Shown: piece after piece, positions 26,784 to 35,131 of the stretch
Layout of the letters: every line of letters begins with the position of its first letter
Numbering within the stretch: the stretch's first letter is position 1
Position numbers and translations under genes: made by a program
Notes under the pieces: generated by a model
Told to the model about the DNA's origin: nothing
Seen by the model: only the letters and a program-made list of their open reading frames with translations
Database searches by the model: none
DNA from: Sphingobacterium sp. UT-1RO-CII-1
GTDB lineage: Bacteria > Bacteroidota > Bacteroidia > Sphingobacteriales > Sphingobacteriaceae
Length of the DNA stretch: 64,000 nucleotides
Assembly (NCBI RefSeq): GCF_026711005.1
Contig: NZ_JAPPVJ010000001.1
Location: 372,001 to 436,000, forward strand
Direction: 5' to 3'

Positions 26784-28931
26784 CTACTTGATCACTTTAT
26801 AAGCTACGCCCATATTCTGCAGCATAAATGCCCATTTATCGGTTTGCTCTGCAATGACCATACTGGTCGACTTACCGGCTCCATGCCCTGCATTCGTATC
26901 AATACGGATCAACACCGGATTGTCCCCTTTATGCATTTCTTGCAAACGTGCCGCAAACTTAAAGGAATGGGCAGGTACCACCCTATCATCATGATCCGCT
27001 GTTGTAACCATAGTTGCCGGATAATTAGTCCCCTCTTTCAGCGCATGATAAGGCGAATATTTATACAAATATGCAAACATCTCTTGACTGTCATCTGCAG
27101 TACCATAGTCGTAAGCCCAACCGGCTCCTGCCGTAAATTTATGATAACGCAACATATCCAACACCCCTACAGCCGGAAAGGCAACCTTAAACAAATCGGG
27201 CTTTTGTGTCATACAAGCACCGACTAGAAGTCCGCCGTTAGAACCTCCTGCAATAGCAAGCCTTTCAGACGAGGTGTATTTTTCACTAATCAAATACTCC
27301 GCTGCTGCAATAAAATCATCAAAAACATTCTGTTTACTCATTTTCGTACCAGCCAGATGCCAGTTTTCACCATACTCTCCCCCTCCTCTTAAATTAGCCA
27401 CAGCATACACCCCACCTTGTTCTAACAGAATGATATTGCTCGTAGAAAATGAAGGCGTTAAACTGATATTAAAACCACCATAGCCATACAGCATAGTCGG
27501 ATTAGTACCGTCCAGAACTATACCTTTCTTATACGTAATAATCATTGGAATCTTTGTTCCATCTTTCGACGTATAAAACACCTGCTTCGATTCATACTTA
27601 GTTGGATCAAAATCCATGGCCGAATTTTTATAAACTTCTGACTCCCCAGTGTTTATAGCATACTTATAAATAGTACCCGGGTTTACATAATTCGTGAAAG
27701 TATAATAAAGATCTGTAGCAGAAGATTTACCACTAAAACCAGCAATTGTTCCTACACCCGGCAACTCTACTTCTCTTTCCAATTTACCAGTACGATCATA
27801 CTGCTTCACTAATGATGTTGCATCTTTCAAATAATTTGCAAATATTTTTCCTCCAGCCGTAGATGGCGACAATACCTGCTCCGTTTCTGCAATCAAATTC
27901 ACCCAATTTTCAGCTTTAGGATTACTAAAGTCCGTCGTAACAACTCGTCCATTGGGCGCATCCAATTCCGTATATATAAACAACTTCGTTCCATCACTAT
28001 CCACAACGTAATGATTTTTATCCATGTTACCCACTACTGTCACGAATCCTGCATCAGGGGTAGATAAATCTTTTATATATAACTCATTACCAGAAGTTGC
28101 ATTCGCTGCTGTAACGACCAAAAAGCGTTCATCATCTGTCAAACTAGCGCCTACATATCTCCGCGGAGTAGCCGAGCCGCCAAAGATCAATTTATCTGTA
28201 GATTGAGCTGTGTTCAACTCGTGAAAGTACAACTTATGCTGATCCGTCATGGCTGATAAAGCAGAGCCAGCTGTCGGTTTATCATAACTGCTGTAGAATA
28301 TTCCTTCATTCCCCTTCCACGCTAATCCGGAAAACTTCACGTCAATCAACGTATCACCTATCACTGTTTTATCAGCAGCTTTCATAATAATAACCTTCCG
28401 CCAATCTGAACCTCCTTCAGATATTTGATAAGCAACCAACGACCCATCCTTACTGAAAGATAAGCCTGCTAAAGATGTTGTTCCGTCATCCGAAAATTTG
28501 TTAGGATCCAAAAACACTTCTTCCGCTCCCTCAGCTCCCTTTTTACGATACAGAACATACTGATTTTGCAAACCATCGTTTTTGTAGTAATACGTATAAT
28601 CACCTTCCTGAAAAGGCGCTGTCTCTTTCTCGTAGTTCCACAGACTTTCTAAACGCGTACGAATTTCTTCCCGAAAAGGAATCTGCTGCAGATAATCCTG
28701 CGTAACCTCATTTTGTGCAACCACCCAATTCTTGGTCTTCTCAGACAGATCGTCTTCCAGCCAACGATATGGATCGCTTACAGTTTCTCCAAAATAATCA
28801 TCCTTCTGATCAATTTTCTCAGTCTCCGGGTACGGTTTTAACACCATGTCTTTTTTTGTTTCAATTTTATCTTCCTGACTACAAGCCACCACGCTTATAG
28901 CCAACAAGATCACTCCTAGTTTCTTATTCAT
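26784..28931 (-). CDS. Prolyl oligopeptidase family serine peptidase, lipoprotein
   Basis: A 715-residue S9A peptidase. The N-terminus is a lipoprotein signal with lipobox-like SVVAC (Cys17), so the enzyme is anchored in the envelope. Residues about 60-430 form the beta-propeller that gates access (PYRWLEDDLSEKTKNWV is a family hallmark); the rest is an alpha/beta hydrolase with nucleophile Ser564 in GGSNGG, Asp in DHDDRVVPAHSF and His in NAGHGAGKS. It cleaves short peptides after proline. A TAGATTTG promoter box lies 19 bases upstream of the start. Confidence 0.9.
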   Translation of the reverse strand: MNKKLGVILLAISVVACSQEDKIETKKDMVLKPYPETEKIDQKDDYFGETVSDPYRWLEDDLSEKTKNWVVAQNEVTQDYLQQIPFREEIRTRLESLWNYEKETAPFQEGDYTYYYKNDGLQNQYVLYRKKGAEGAEEVFLDPNKFSDDGTTSLAGLSFSKDGSLVAYQISEGGSDWRKVIIMKAADKTVIGDTLIDVKFSGLAWKGNEGIFYSSYDKPTAGSALSAMTDQHKLYFHELNTAQSTDKLIFGGSATPRRYVGASLTDDERFLVVTAANATSGNELYIKDLSTPDAGFVTVVGNMDKNHYVVDSDGTKLFIYTELDAPNGRVVTTDFSNPKAENWVNLIAETEQVLSPSTAGGKIFANYLKDATSLVKQYDRTGKLEREVELPGVGTIAGFSGKSSATDLYYTFTNYVNPGTIYKYAINTGESEVYKNSAMDFDPTKYESKQVFYTSKDGTKIPMIITYKKGIVLDGTNPTMLYGYGGFNISLTPSFSTSNIILLEQGGVYAVANLRGGGEYGENWHLAGTKMSKQNVFDDFIAAAEYLISEKYTSSERLAIAGGSNGGLLVGACMTQKPDLFKVAFPAVGVLDMLRYHKFTAGAGWAYDYGTADDSQEMFAYLYKYSPYHALKEGTNYPATMVTTADHDDRVVPAHSFKFAARLQEMHKGDNPVLIRIDTNAGHGAGKSTSMVIAEQTDKWAFMLQNMGVAYKVIK

Positions 28932-28950
28932 AATCTAACCTTTAATCTAA

Positions 28951-28958
28951 CAAATCTA
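28951..28958 (-). promoter_or_regulatory. Candidate -7 box of the prolyl oligopeptidase gene
   Basis: On the minus strand this reads TAGATTTG, an exact TAnnTTTG match, 19 bases before the ATG. The -33 element is weak. Confidence 0.5.
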
Positions 28959-28987
28959 GCGAATTCTTTTTAAGCCCTAAGTACACC

Positions 28988-29018
28988 TTGTATATGTTTT
29001 ATTATTTATCTAGCTTTG
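28988..29018 (+). promoter_or_regulatory. Promoter of the lpxH-type gene
   Basis: TTG (28988-28990), 20 bases, TAGCTTTG (29011-29018). The box ends 11 bases before the ATG at 29030 and rules out the in-frame upstream ATG at 28988 as the start. Confidence 0.6.
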
Positions 29019-29029
29019 AACACAGCAGC

Positions 29030-29773
29030 ATGAAAAATAAAATATATTTTGCTTCAGACTTCCATCTGGGCGTATTACCCAAATCAAACTCAAGAGAGAG
29101 GGAACAACTCCTTGTTTCTTGGCTAGATAGCATTAAGCACGATGCCAAAGAGTTGTTTTTAGTAGGTGATATATTTGATTTTTGGTTTGAATACAGTACA
29201 GTCGTCCCCAAAGGATATATTCGCTTTCTAGGTAAGCTAGCCGAGCTATCCGATGCCGGCACAAAAATAATACTCTTCAAAGGCAATCATGACATGTGGA
29301 TGTTCGGTTATTTCAAAGAAGAACTGAACGCAACAATCATAGACAATGAATTAAAAATAAACCGCGATGGAAAGTCCTTTTACATACATCACGGAGATGG
29401 CTTGGGCCCGGGAGATACAAAATATAAAATACTAAAAAACTTTTTTCGCAGTCGACTTTGCCAGTGGTTATTCGCACGTCTCCACCCCAACCTAGGAATC
29501 GGAATAGCACAGAAATGGTCCAAACAAAGCAGAGCTGCAAATAATGCTGAAGAACAATTTCTGGGCGAAGAAAAGGAGTGGTTAATTCTCTACGCAAAAG
29601 ATCTATTAAAAGTAGAACAATATGATTATTTCATATTTGGCCACCGTCACCTCCCTTACCAAGTTCAACTTACAAACAATACGCAGATCATTAATTTAGG
29701 CGAGTGGATTAATTATTACACCTATGCCGTATGGGATGGGGAAACATTAAGCTTAGAAAAATGGAAGCCCTAG
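29030..29773 (+). CDS. UDP-2,3-diacylglucosamine diphosphatase-type metallophosphoesterase
   Basis: A 247-residue calcineurin-like phosphoesterase. All metal-binding blocks are visible: DFHLG (Asp10, His12), GDIFDFW, KGNHD, HHGDGLGPGD and FGHRH. The DFHLG form (rather than the more common DxH) and the overall length fit the LpxH group, which splits UDP-2,3-diacylglucosamine to lipid X in lipid A synthesis. The start at 29030 was chosen because a good promoter lies between it and an in-frame ATG 42 bases upstream. The 3' end overlaps the next gene by 13 bases. Confidence 0.8.
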   Translation: MKNKIYFASDFHLGVLPKSNSREREQLLVSWLDSIKHDAKELFLVGDIFDFWFEYSTVVPKGYIRFLGKLAELSDAGTKIILFKGNHDMWMFGYFKEELNATIIDNELKINRDGKSFYIHHGDGLGPGDTKYKILKNFFRSRLCQWLFARLHPNLGIGIAQKWSKQSRAANNAEEQFLGEEKEWLILYAKDLLKVEQYDYFIFGHRHLPYQVQLTNNTQIINLGEWINYYTYAVWDGETLSLEKWKP

Positions 29774-30321
29774 ATATTATTCAAGCAATAGGCCGTTTAA
29801 ATACGGATGAACTAGACAAACTAGTAGCTCTTTTCGAGCCCATTCAATTTCAAAATAAAAAACTAATAATCGAAGCAGACAAGACAGCTCGGCACATCTA
29901 CTTCTTAAAAGAAGGCGCGTGCCGAATTTATTACCATAAAGAAGAAAAAGAAGTCGTATTGGACTTCTGCTTCCCCGGAGATGTCCTAATGTCCCTAAAC
30001 AGCTATATACACGGTACTCCTGGATACGAGACCATTGAAACGCTTGAAAAAACGACCTTATATAAAGTTGATATACACAAATTACAACACCTATTTGAGC
30101 AATCTATCGGTATCGCTAATTGGGGCAGAAAGTTAGCAGAACTACAAACATTAAAAATAGAATTCCGCCTGATGTCCAAACTCTTTAAAACAGCAGCGGA
30201 AAGCTATAATGAATTGCTCCTACGATCGCCAGAAATAGTTCAACGTATAAAACTCGGTTACATAGCATCTTACTTGGGTATCTCACAAGTGACATTAAGC
30301 AGAATAAGAGCAAAAATATAA
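29761..30321 (+). CDS. Crp/Fnr family transcriptional regulator
   Basis: A 186-residue regulator with an N-terminal cyclic-nucleotide-binding-type beta roll (EPIQFQNKKLIIEADKTARHIYFLKEGACRIYY) and a short C-terminal helix-turn-helix (KLGYIASYLGISQVTLSRIRAKI). This compact form without a long winged extension is common in Bacteroidota. The phosphate-binding Arg-Ser/Thr motif of true cAMP receptors is not evident, so the ligand may differ. The ATG at 29761 overlaps the lpxH-type 3' end; an in-frame ATG at 29731 inside that gene is less likely. Its targets may include the SMR transporter 56 bases downstream, which is inference. Confidence 0.78.
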   Translation: MEALDIIQAIGRLNTDELDKLVALFEPIQFQNKKLIIEADKTARHIYFLKEGACRIYYHKEEKEVVLDFCFPGDVLMSLNSYIHGTPGYETIETLEKTTLYKVDIHKLQHLFEQSIGIANWGRKLAELQTLKIEFRLMSKLFKTAAESYNELLLRSPEIVQRIKLGYIASYLGISQVTLSRIRAKI

Positions 30322-30377
30322 CCTCAGCACATTACAATTTATTTAACAACATATTAAAAATAAACTTTTCAGAAAGA

Positions 30378-30704
30378 ATGAACTGGATTTTACTAATCAT
30401 TGGAGGACTATTCGAAGTTCTTTTTACATTTTGTATAGGTAAAGCGAAAGATGCATCGGGAACAACTATGTACCTATGGTATGTTGGTTTTATACTTAGT
30501 GTCAGCATCAGTATGCTTTTACTCATCAAGGCAAGCCAAACCTTACCCCTTGGTACATCCTATGCAGTTTGGTCAGGAATAGGTGCTGTAGGAACAGTAA
30601 TTTTGGGGATTTTTATTTTCAAAGAACCTGTTGATTTTTGGCGTATGTTTTTCATCTTTACGCTGATCGCCTCCATCATCGGTTTAAAATTTGTATCAAG
30701 CTAA
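30378..30704 (+). CDS. Small multidrug resistance (SMR) family transporter, SugE/Gdx-like
   Basis: A 108-residue four-helix protein that would act as an antiparallel dimer. The essential Glu13 is present in the first helix (IIGGLFEVLFTF), as is the TLPLGTSYAVWSGIGAVGTVILG block of helix 3, which matches the SugE/Gdx guanidinium exporter subgroup more closely than EmrE. Position 16, usually Trp in Gdx proteins, is Phe here. Substrates could be guanidinium or small quaternary amines. It follows the Crp-like gene by 56 bases in the same direction. Confidence 0.8.
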   Translation: MNWILLIIGGLFEVLFTFCIGKAKDASGTTMYLWYVGFILSVSISMLLLIKASQTLPLGTSYAVWSGIGAVGTVILGIFIFKEPVDFWRMFFIFTLIASIIGLKFVSS

Positions 30705-30740
30705 TACAAAATTCCTACTAGAAATACTGCAAAATTTAAG

Positions 30741-30748
30741 TACTTTTG
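30741..30748 (+). promoter_or_regulatory. Candidate -7 box of prfA
   Basis: TACTTTTG, exact TAnnTTTG match, 39 bases before the prfA ATG at 30788. It makes an in-frame TTG inside the box (30746) impossible as a start. Confidence 0.55.
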
Positions 30749-30787
30749 TACTCTTTGGAAGCAAAAAAAGCTTCAAGACAAATCATT

Positions 30788-31861
30788 ATGTTAGAAAAAT
30801 TACAGGCTATAAAAGAACGTTGGCAAGAAGTGGAAGCTGAATTAAGCAACCCCGAAACCATCAACGATATGAAGCGATTTGCTAAATTAAATAAAGAATA
30901 TAAAGATTTAGGCAAAATCGTAGACCAATACCATATTTATAAAAACATGGTAAGTAATATCGAAACCAATAAAGATATTCTTGCAAACGAAAAAGACCAA
31001 GAACTTCGTGAAATGGCTAAAGAAGAACTCGATATTCTATTAGTCGAAAAAGAAGAAAAGGAAGAGGAAGTTCGCTTAATGTTAATTCCAAAAGATCCTG
31101 AAGATGCAAAAAATGCAATTATAGAGATACGTGGAGGAGCAGGAGGTGATGAAGCAGCCTTATTTGCGGGAGACTTGTACAGAATGTATACGCGCTTTTT
31201 TGAAACTAAAGGTTGGCGTAACGAAGTAATGGATGTCACAGAAGGAACTTCAGGAGGCTATAAAGAGGTAATCCTAAAAGTAATAGGGGAAGACGTTTAC
31301 GGACAATTAAAATATGAATCAGGAGTACACCGTGTACAACGTGTTCCTGACACAGAAACACAAGGCCGTGTACACACTTCTGCCGCTTCAGTAGCAGTAT
31401 TACCAGAAGCAGAAGATGTAGACGTAGAGCTTAATCCAGGCGATGTGGAGATGCACACTTCAAGATCAGGAGGTGCAGGCGGACAGAACGTAAACAAAGT
31501 AGAAACTAAAGTTCAGCTTACACATAAACCAACAGGTATTGTTGTCGTATGTCAAGTAGAACGTTCGCAATTAGCAAACCGTGAATTAGCCATGGAAATG
31601 CTAAGAAACAAATTATACGAACTGGAAGTACAGAAAAAACACGGCGATATTGCAGCAAAACGTAAGACGATGGTCTCAACCGGCGACCGATCTGCAAAAG
31701 TTAGAACATATAACTACCCACAAGGGCGCGTAACCGAACACCGTATAGGATTAACACTTTACAACTTACCTTCCATCATGGATGGTGATATTCAGGAGAT
31801 TATAGACGCACTACAATTTGCTGAAAATGCAGAAAAAATGAAAGCAGGAGCTTTAGAGTAG
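30788..31861 (+). CDS. prfA: Peptide chain release factor 1
   Basis: A 357-residue class I release factor that ends translation at UAA and UAG. The peptidyl-tRNA hydrolysis motif GGQ is present at about residue 231 ([14 protein letters not shown]), and the anticodon-like recognition motif appears as PDT in [14 protein letters not shown], where PAT or PxT is usual for RF1. Length and order match the family. The start at 30788 was chosen because a promoter box overlaps the alternative in-frame start. Three tRNA-Asp genes follow. Confidence 0.95.
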   Translation: MLEKLQAIKERWQEVEAELSNPETINDMKRFAKLNKEYKDLGKIVDQYHIYKNMVSNIETNKDILANEKDQELREMAKEELDILLVEKEEKEEEVRLMLIPKDPEDAKNAIIEIRGGAGGDEAALFAGDLYRMYTRFFETKGWRNEVMDVTEGTSGGYKEVILKVIGEDVYGQLKYESGVHRVQRVPDTETQGRVHTSAASVAVLPEAEDVDVELNPGDVEMHTSRSGGAGGQNVNKVETKVQLTHKPTGIVVVCQVERSQLANRELAMEMLRNKLYELEVQKKHGDIAAKRKTMVSTGDRSAKVRTYNYPQGRVTEHRIGLTLYNLPSIMDGDIQEIIDALQFAENAEKMKAGALE

Positions 31862-31900
31862 ATATTTTAAAAAAAATGTAGCAGTATTAGAAATAAACGC

Positions 31901-31908
31901 TATATTTG
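31901..31908 (+). promoter_or_regulatory. Candidate promoter of the tRNA-Asp array
   Basis: TATATTTG, exact TAnnTTTG match, 27 bases before the first tRNA. It would drive all three tRNA genes as one transcript ending at the hairpin at 32261. Confidence 0.5.
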
Positions 31909-31935
31909 CACACCTTCACAAGGAGAAGGGGTTTA

Positions 31936-32009
31936 GGTCTGGTAGTTCAGCTGGTTAGAATACATGCCTGTCACGCATGGGGTCGCGGGTTCGAGTCCCG
32001 TCCAGACCG
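31936..32009 (+). tRNA. tRNA-Asp (GTC), copy 1
   Basis: A 74-base cloverleaf. The acceptor stem GGTCTGG pairs with CCAGACC, the anticodon stem CATGC/GCATG holds loop CTGTCAC with anticodon GTC, and the T arm is GCGGG-TTCGAGT-CCCGT. The discriminator is G; the CCA end is not encoded. Confidence 0.97.
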
Positions 32010-32064
32010 CAAAGAAAATGAAGCATAGCTTCGAGTTTGTTCTTATAAGTTTTAAACAATTTTA

Positions 32065-32138
32065 GGTCTGGTAGTTCAGCTGGTTAGAATACATGCCTGT
32101 CACGCATGGGGTCGCGGGTTCGAGTCCCGTCCAGACCG
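32065..32138 (+). tRNA. tRNA-Asp (GTC), copy 2
   Basis: Identical over all 74 bases to copy 1, with a 55-base spacer between them. Same anticodon GTC, no encoded CCA. Confidence 0.97.
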
Positions 32139-32184
32139 CAAAATTTTAAAACATTATAGTTAGTTCTTTAAATAAAACAATTTA

Positions 32185-32258
32185 GGTCTGGTAGTTCAGC
32201 TGGTTAGAATACATGCCTGTCACGCATGGGGTCGCGGGTTCGAGTCCCGTCCAGACCG
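32185..32258 (+). tRNA. tRNA-Asp (GTC), copy 3
   Basis: Identical over all 74 bases to copies 1 and 2, with a 46-base spacer from copy 2. The run of three is closed by a terminator 2 bases downstream. Confidence 0.97.
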
Positions 32259-32260
32259 CA

Positions 32261-32287
32261 AAAGATATCCCATGGATATCTTTTTTT
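32261..32287 (+). terminator. Terminator of the tRNA-Asp array
   Basis: AAAGATATCC-CAT-GGATATCTTT hairpin (arms 32261-32270 and 32274-32283) continuing into a run of seven T. Confidence 0.9.
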
Positions 32288-32785
32288 GTTTCTAAACACT
32301 CCTACTTATACCCACCTGTAATATACTCTCGTCATAACAACTACTCTTCAGGCAAAAAGTAGCTTAATATAATCCCTATATAGTCTTATATACAAAGTTT
32401 ATGCACTTCTTTATATCAATAATGCATTTCTTATGAAACAGTAGTACTTGCTAAACTAAAAATAGTCTATACTATATTTCAAGAAGCAACATCTTATCTT
32501 AAAAAAGAGTATAATACAATCAAAAAATAAATTTCTACTATAAAAAAAGTACTGCCTATTTATAAAATAGTGTTGTTTATTGGTTTATAAGTAGTCTCTT
32601 ATTTAACATTATTGTGTTATATTTTTCCATTATAACACAATAATATTAAAAAAATACTCATCACAGAGAGAAAGAACAGTTGAATAGCAGCTCACATAAC
32701 CTAGTCCTACACAAGACTCTTGTAAAAAATTATTTTTAAACACCTACGACATTAGCCTTATCATGATATAAAACTTTGCTTACAT
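32288..32785. other. Gene-free, very AT-rich spacer of about 500 bases
   Basis: No credible reading frame or RNA gene is visible on either strand; only short frames with stops every few codons. The one structured element is the inverted repeat at 32608-32644. Its position directly after a tRNA array would suit integration of mobile DNA, but I see no integrase, no repeated tRNA 3' end and no element remnants. Confidence 0.6.
32608..32644. repeat. Perfect 14-base inverted repeat in the tRNA/glycogen synthase spacer
   Basis: ATTATTGTGTTATA (32608-32621) and its exact complement TATAACACAATAAT (32631-32644) flank a 9-base spacer. There is no gene close on either side and no T-run, so it is not an obvious terminator. 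Confidence 0.55.
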
Positions 32786-32820
32786 AAAAAAAACCCGCTG
32801 AAATATAGTATTCCAGCGGG
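32786..32820 (-). terminator. Terminator of the glycogen/starch synthase-like gene
   Basis: Read on the minus strand: CCCGCTG, a 13-base middle that extends the stem (GAATA with TATTT), CAGCGGG, then eight T. It lies 25 bases after the stop. Confidence 0.88.
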
Positions 32821-32845
32821 CTTAAATTTCTATTGATGTATATAA

Positions 32846-33679
32846 TTATGCAGAAGCCGTTTCTACATCTACTGTGGAAAATTCATCAAACAATTCAGCA
32901 AAAGCTTCATAGTCATCATCTCCCGCAGGCTCAAAAGTTCTGATTCCTTGATCTTTGATAAAAGACTTGATCTCATCATCGATTCCTTGATCTGCAAGCA
33001 CGGCAATATCCGTAAAGCTTAATGCTCCTTTGTACAGATCAACTTTTGATCCACTACCATAATGAGCAACTTGTTCTGCTGTCAATCCATCCTGAGCGGC
33101 CATTTCCGCATATTTGCTTCCTAGACTTTCCAGTTCTTCATTCTCGTATAAAGAATACATTACTTTTGCTTCTTTAAACGTCGGATCATCTTTATAAACA
33201 GTTTTCAAATAAGCCGGCACCATTGCTGCAAACCATCCATGGCAATGCACTACATCAGGTGACCATCCTAATTTTTTAACAGTTTCCAATGCTCCTTTAC
33301 AGAAAAACAATGACCGCTCATTGTTATCTTTGAAAAACCCTTCTTTGTCATCACGAAAAACTTTTTTCCGCTGGAAATACTCCTCATTATCCAAAAAGTA
33401 AACCTGCATACGTGCAGCCGGTAATGAAGCCACTTTAATAATTAGCGGATTATCATTGCTATCCACCACGATGTTCATTCCCGACAATCTTATCACTTCA
33501 TGCAAACGATTCCTACGCTCATTAATATTACCAAAACGGGGCATAAGAATACGGATTTCAAATCCTTTTTCCTGCATAGCTTGTGGTAATTGGCGTGTAA
33601 TTTCAGAAATTTTACTTATTTCCAGGAAAGGCGACATCTCGTGGGTTACAAACAATATTTTCGTTTTTGCCATCTCCAA
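32846..33679 (-). CDS. Short glycogen/starch synthase (GT5 N-terminal domain only)
   Basis: A 277-residue protein corresponding to the N-terminal Rossmann domain of GT5 glycogen synthases (ILFVTHEMSPF, EIRILMPRFGNINERRNRLHEVIRLSG, WSPDVVHCHGWFAAMVP). Full-length enzymes have about 480 residues and a second domain; both that domain and the KxGG motif that binds ADP-glucose are absent (here SKISEITRQLP). This short form is normal in Bacteroidota, often beside panC, but whether it is catalytic is doubtful. The tail is acidic. It diverges from panC across 139 bases containing promoters for both. Confidence 0.8.
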   Translation of the reverse strand: MEMAKTKILFVTHEMSPFLEISKISEITRQLPQAMQEKGFEIRILMPRFGNINERRNRLHEVIRLSGMNIVVDSNDNPLIIKVASLPAARMQVYFLDNEEYFQRKKVFRDDKEGFFKDNNERSLFFCKGALETVKKLGWSPDVVHCHGWFAAMVPAYLKTVYKDDPTFKEAKVMYSLYENEELESLGSKYAEMAAQDGLTAEQVAHYGSGSKVDLYKGALSFTDIAVLADQGIDDEIKSFIKDQGIRTFEPAGDDDYEAFAELFDEFSTVDVETASA

Positions 33680-33715
33680 TTATTTATTTATTTATAGAAC
33701 AGTAAAATCGGTATA

Positions 33716-33747
33716 CAAAGATACGGTTATTTTATGAATTTTACAAT
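33716..33747 (-). promoter_or_regulatory. Promoter of the glycogen/starch synthase-like gene
   Basis: On the minus strand: ATTG (33747-33744), 20 bases, TATCTTTG (33723-33716), an exact -7 match, about 36 bases before the start codon. Confidence 0.55.
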
Positions 33748-33818
33748 CCTTTAGTTTTCACACCTTTATATTTACAAATAATTTGCGCACTTTTGCCTGT
33801 TAAAATTGACTTTAAAAA

Positions 33819-34664
33819 GTGAAAATATTTAAAACAAAACGGGAGCTAGATGCCTATTTATTAGGTTTGCGGAACACCGGCAATACGGTCGCACTGGTAC
33901 CAACTATGGGAGCCCTTCATGAAGGACATCTTTCCCTGATAAAGGAAGCTAAAATGTCGGCTGATATTGTAGTATGTTCTATATTTGTGAACCCTACACA
34001 GTTCAATGACCCAGAAGATTTAGCAAAATATCCACAGCCACTTGATGAAGATTTACATTTATTAAAGGCAGCTAATTGTGATATTGTTTTTACTCCTACC
34101 GTATCAGAGATGTATCCTTCGGATGATCCTGAGTGGCATATTGATCTAGGGGATCTAGATAAAATATGGGAAGGAGAAAAACGTCCTGGACACTTTCAGG
34201 GTGTTACCCAAATCGTTTTCAAACTATTTAAATTAGTTGAACCCGATGTAGCTTTATTCGGTCAGAAAGACTTTCAACAGGTCATGGTGATCCAACGTAT
34301 GGTGGAACTAAAAAGCTTGCCTGTAACTATAAAAATATGCCCTACGGTAAGAGATGTGCATGGTTTAGCTTTAAGCTCACGAAATCAAAGATTAACAGAG
34401 AGTGGAAAGTCACAAGCTTTAGCTTTATATAAAGCTTTAAACCATATAAAAAACAACATTCAACAGCACTCAGTAGCGCAAATAAAAAAAGAAGCGCTCA
34501 CTATCTTGCAAAACGAAGGAATAACTGAAATAGAGTATTTAGCAATATGTAGATCTTCCACGTTAGAGGAGATAGAATCACTAAAGGGAGAAGATCATGC
34601 TGTTGTTTTGCTGGTGGCCTGGGTAGAGGGCGTCCGCTTAATTGATAATATGATTTTGCGATAA
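33819..34664 (+). CDS. panC: Pantothenate synthetase
   Basis: A 281-residue enzyme joining pantoate and beta-alanine with ATP. Key motifs are PTMGALHEGHLSLI (HIGH-like HEGH at about 34-37), FVNPTQFNDPEDLAKYP, RPGHFQGVTQIVFKLF, LFGQKDFQQVMVI and LALSSRNQRL. It starts with GTG (33819): the sequence from there gives the usual MKIFKTKREL beginning. A near-consensus CACTTTTG box (33788-33795) lies 23 bases upstream. panD, which supplies beta-alanine, follows 59 bases later under its own promoter. Confidence 0.95.
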   Translation: MKIFKTKRELDAYLLGLRNTGNTVALVPTMGALHEGHLSLIKEAKMSADIVVCSIFVNPTQFNDPEDLAKYPQPLDEDLHLLKAANCDIVFTPTVSEMYPSDDPEWHIDLGDLDKIWEGEKRPGHFQGVTQIVFKLFKLVEPDVALFGQKDFQQVMVIQRMVELKSLPVTIKICPTVRDVHGLALSSRNQRLTESGKSQALALYKALNHIKNNIQQHSVAQIKKEALTILQNEGITEIEYLAICRSSTLEEIESLKGEDHAVVLLVAWVEGVRLIDNMILR

Positions 34665-34686
34665 TTTAATCTTTTTATCAAGGTAC

Positions 34687-34719
34687 TTTCTGATTTTCAC
34701 TTAAAATACAATAGTTTTG
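34687..34719 (+). promoter_or_regulatory. Promoter of panD
   Basis: TTTC (34687-34690), 21 bases, TAGTTTTG (34712-34719). The box ends only 4 bases before the panD ATG, so the mRNA is probably leaderless. Confidence 0.6.
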
Positions 34720-34723
34720 TATC

Positions 34724-35074
34724 ATGATTATTGAAGTAATGAAGTCAAAAATTCACCGTGTACGTGTTACTCAGGCTGAATTAAACTATGTAGGGAGCAT
34801 CACAATTGATGAGGATTTGATGGATGCAGCAAATATTGTTGCTAACGAACGCGTACAGATCGTCAATAATAATAATGGTGCGCGCCTTGAAACCTATGTT
34901 ATTCCAGGAGAACGAGGCAAAGGAACGATCTGTCTAAATGGTGCGGCAGCCCGCTTAGTGCAGGTAGGAGATATTGTAATTATTATATCCTATGCAGGCA
35001 TGACACCTGAGGAAGCAAAAGCTCATAAGCCAACCCTTCTTTTTCCTGATGAAAACAATCGTCTTATTGGTTAA
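34724..35074 (+). CDS. panD: Aspartate 1-decarboxylase
   Basis: A 116-residue precursor that cleaves itself to form the pyruvoyl enzyme making beta-alanine from aspartate. The cleavage site is Gly24-Ser25 ([12 protein letters not shown]), the same numbering as in E. coli, which supports the ATG at 34724 over the in-frame ATG at 34739. Other conserved blocks are [31 protein letters not shown] and [14 protein letters not shown]. It works with panC just upstream. The hairpin at 35098 lies past its end. Confidence 0.95.
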   Translation: MIIEVMKSKIHRVRVTQAELNYVGSITIDEDLMDAANIVANERVQIVNNNNGARLETYVIPGERGKGTICLNGAAARLVQVGDIVIIISYAGMTPEEAKAHKPTLLFPDENNRLIG

Positions 35075-35097
35075 TTATCATTATTTAATATACTTTT

Positions 35098-35129
35098 ATA
35101 GCGTAAGCTAAAAAGCTCACGCTATTTTA
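35098..35129 (+). terminator. Terminator after panD
   Basis: Arms 35098-35109 and 35114-35125 pair over 12 bases with one mismatch and a 4-base A loop, followed by TTTTAT. It ends just before the next ATG at 35132. A TACTTTTA box at 35091-35098 overlaps it, so it could also be a leader hairpin of the next gene. Confidence 0.65.
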
Positions 35130-35131
35130 TA

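Noticed and set aside
30746..30787. Longer PrfA beginning at a TTG at 30746
   Set aside because: The codon lies inside the -7 promoter box TACTTTTG, so it cannot be in the mRNA.
32139..32785. An integrated element at the tRNA-Asp array
   Set aside because: No integrase gene, no duplicated tRNA 3' end as an attachment site and no element genes in the spacer.
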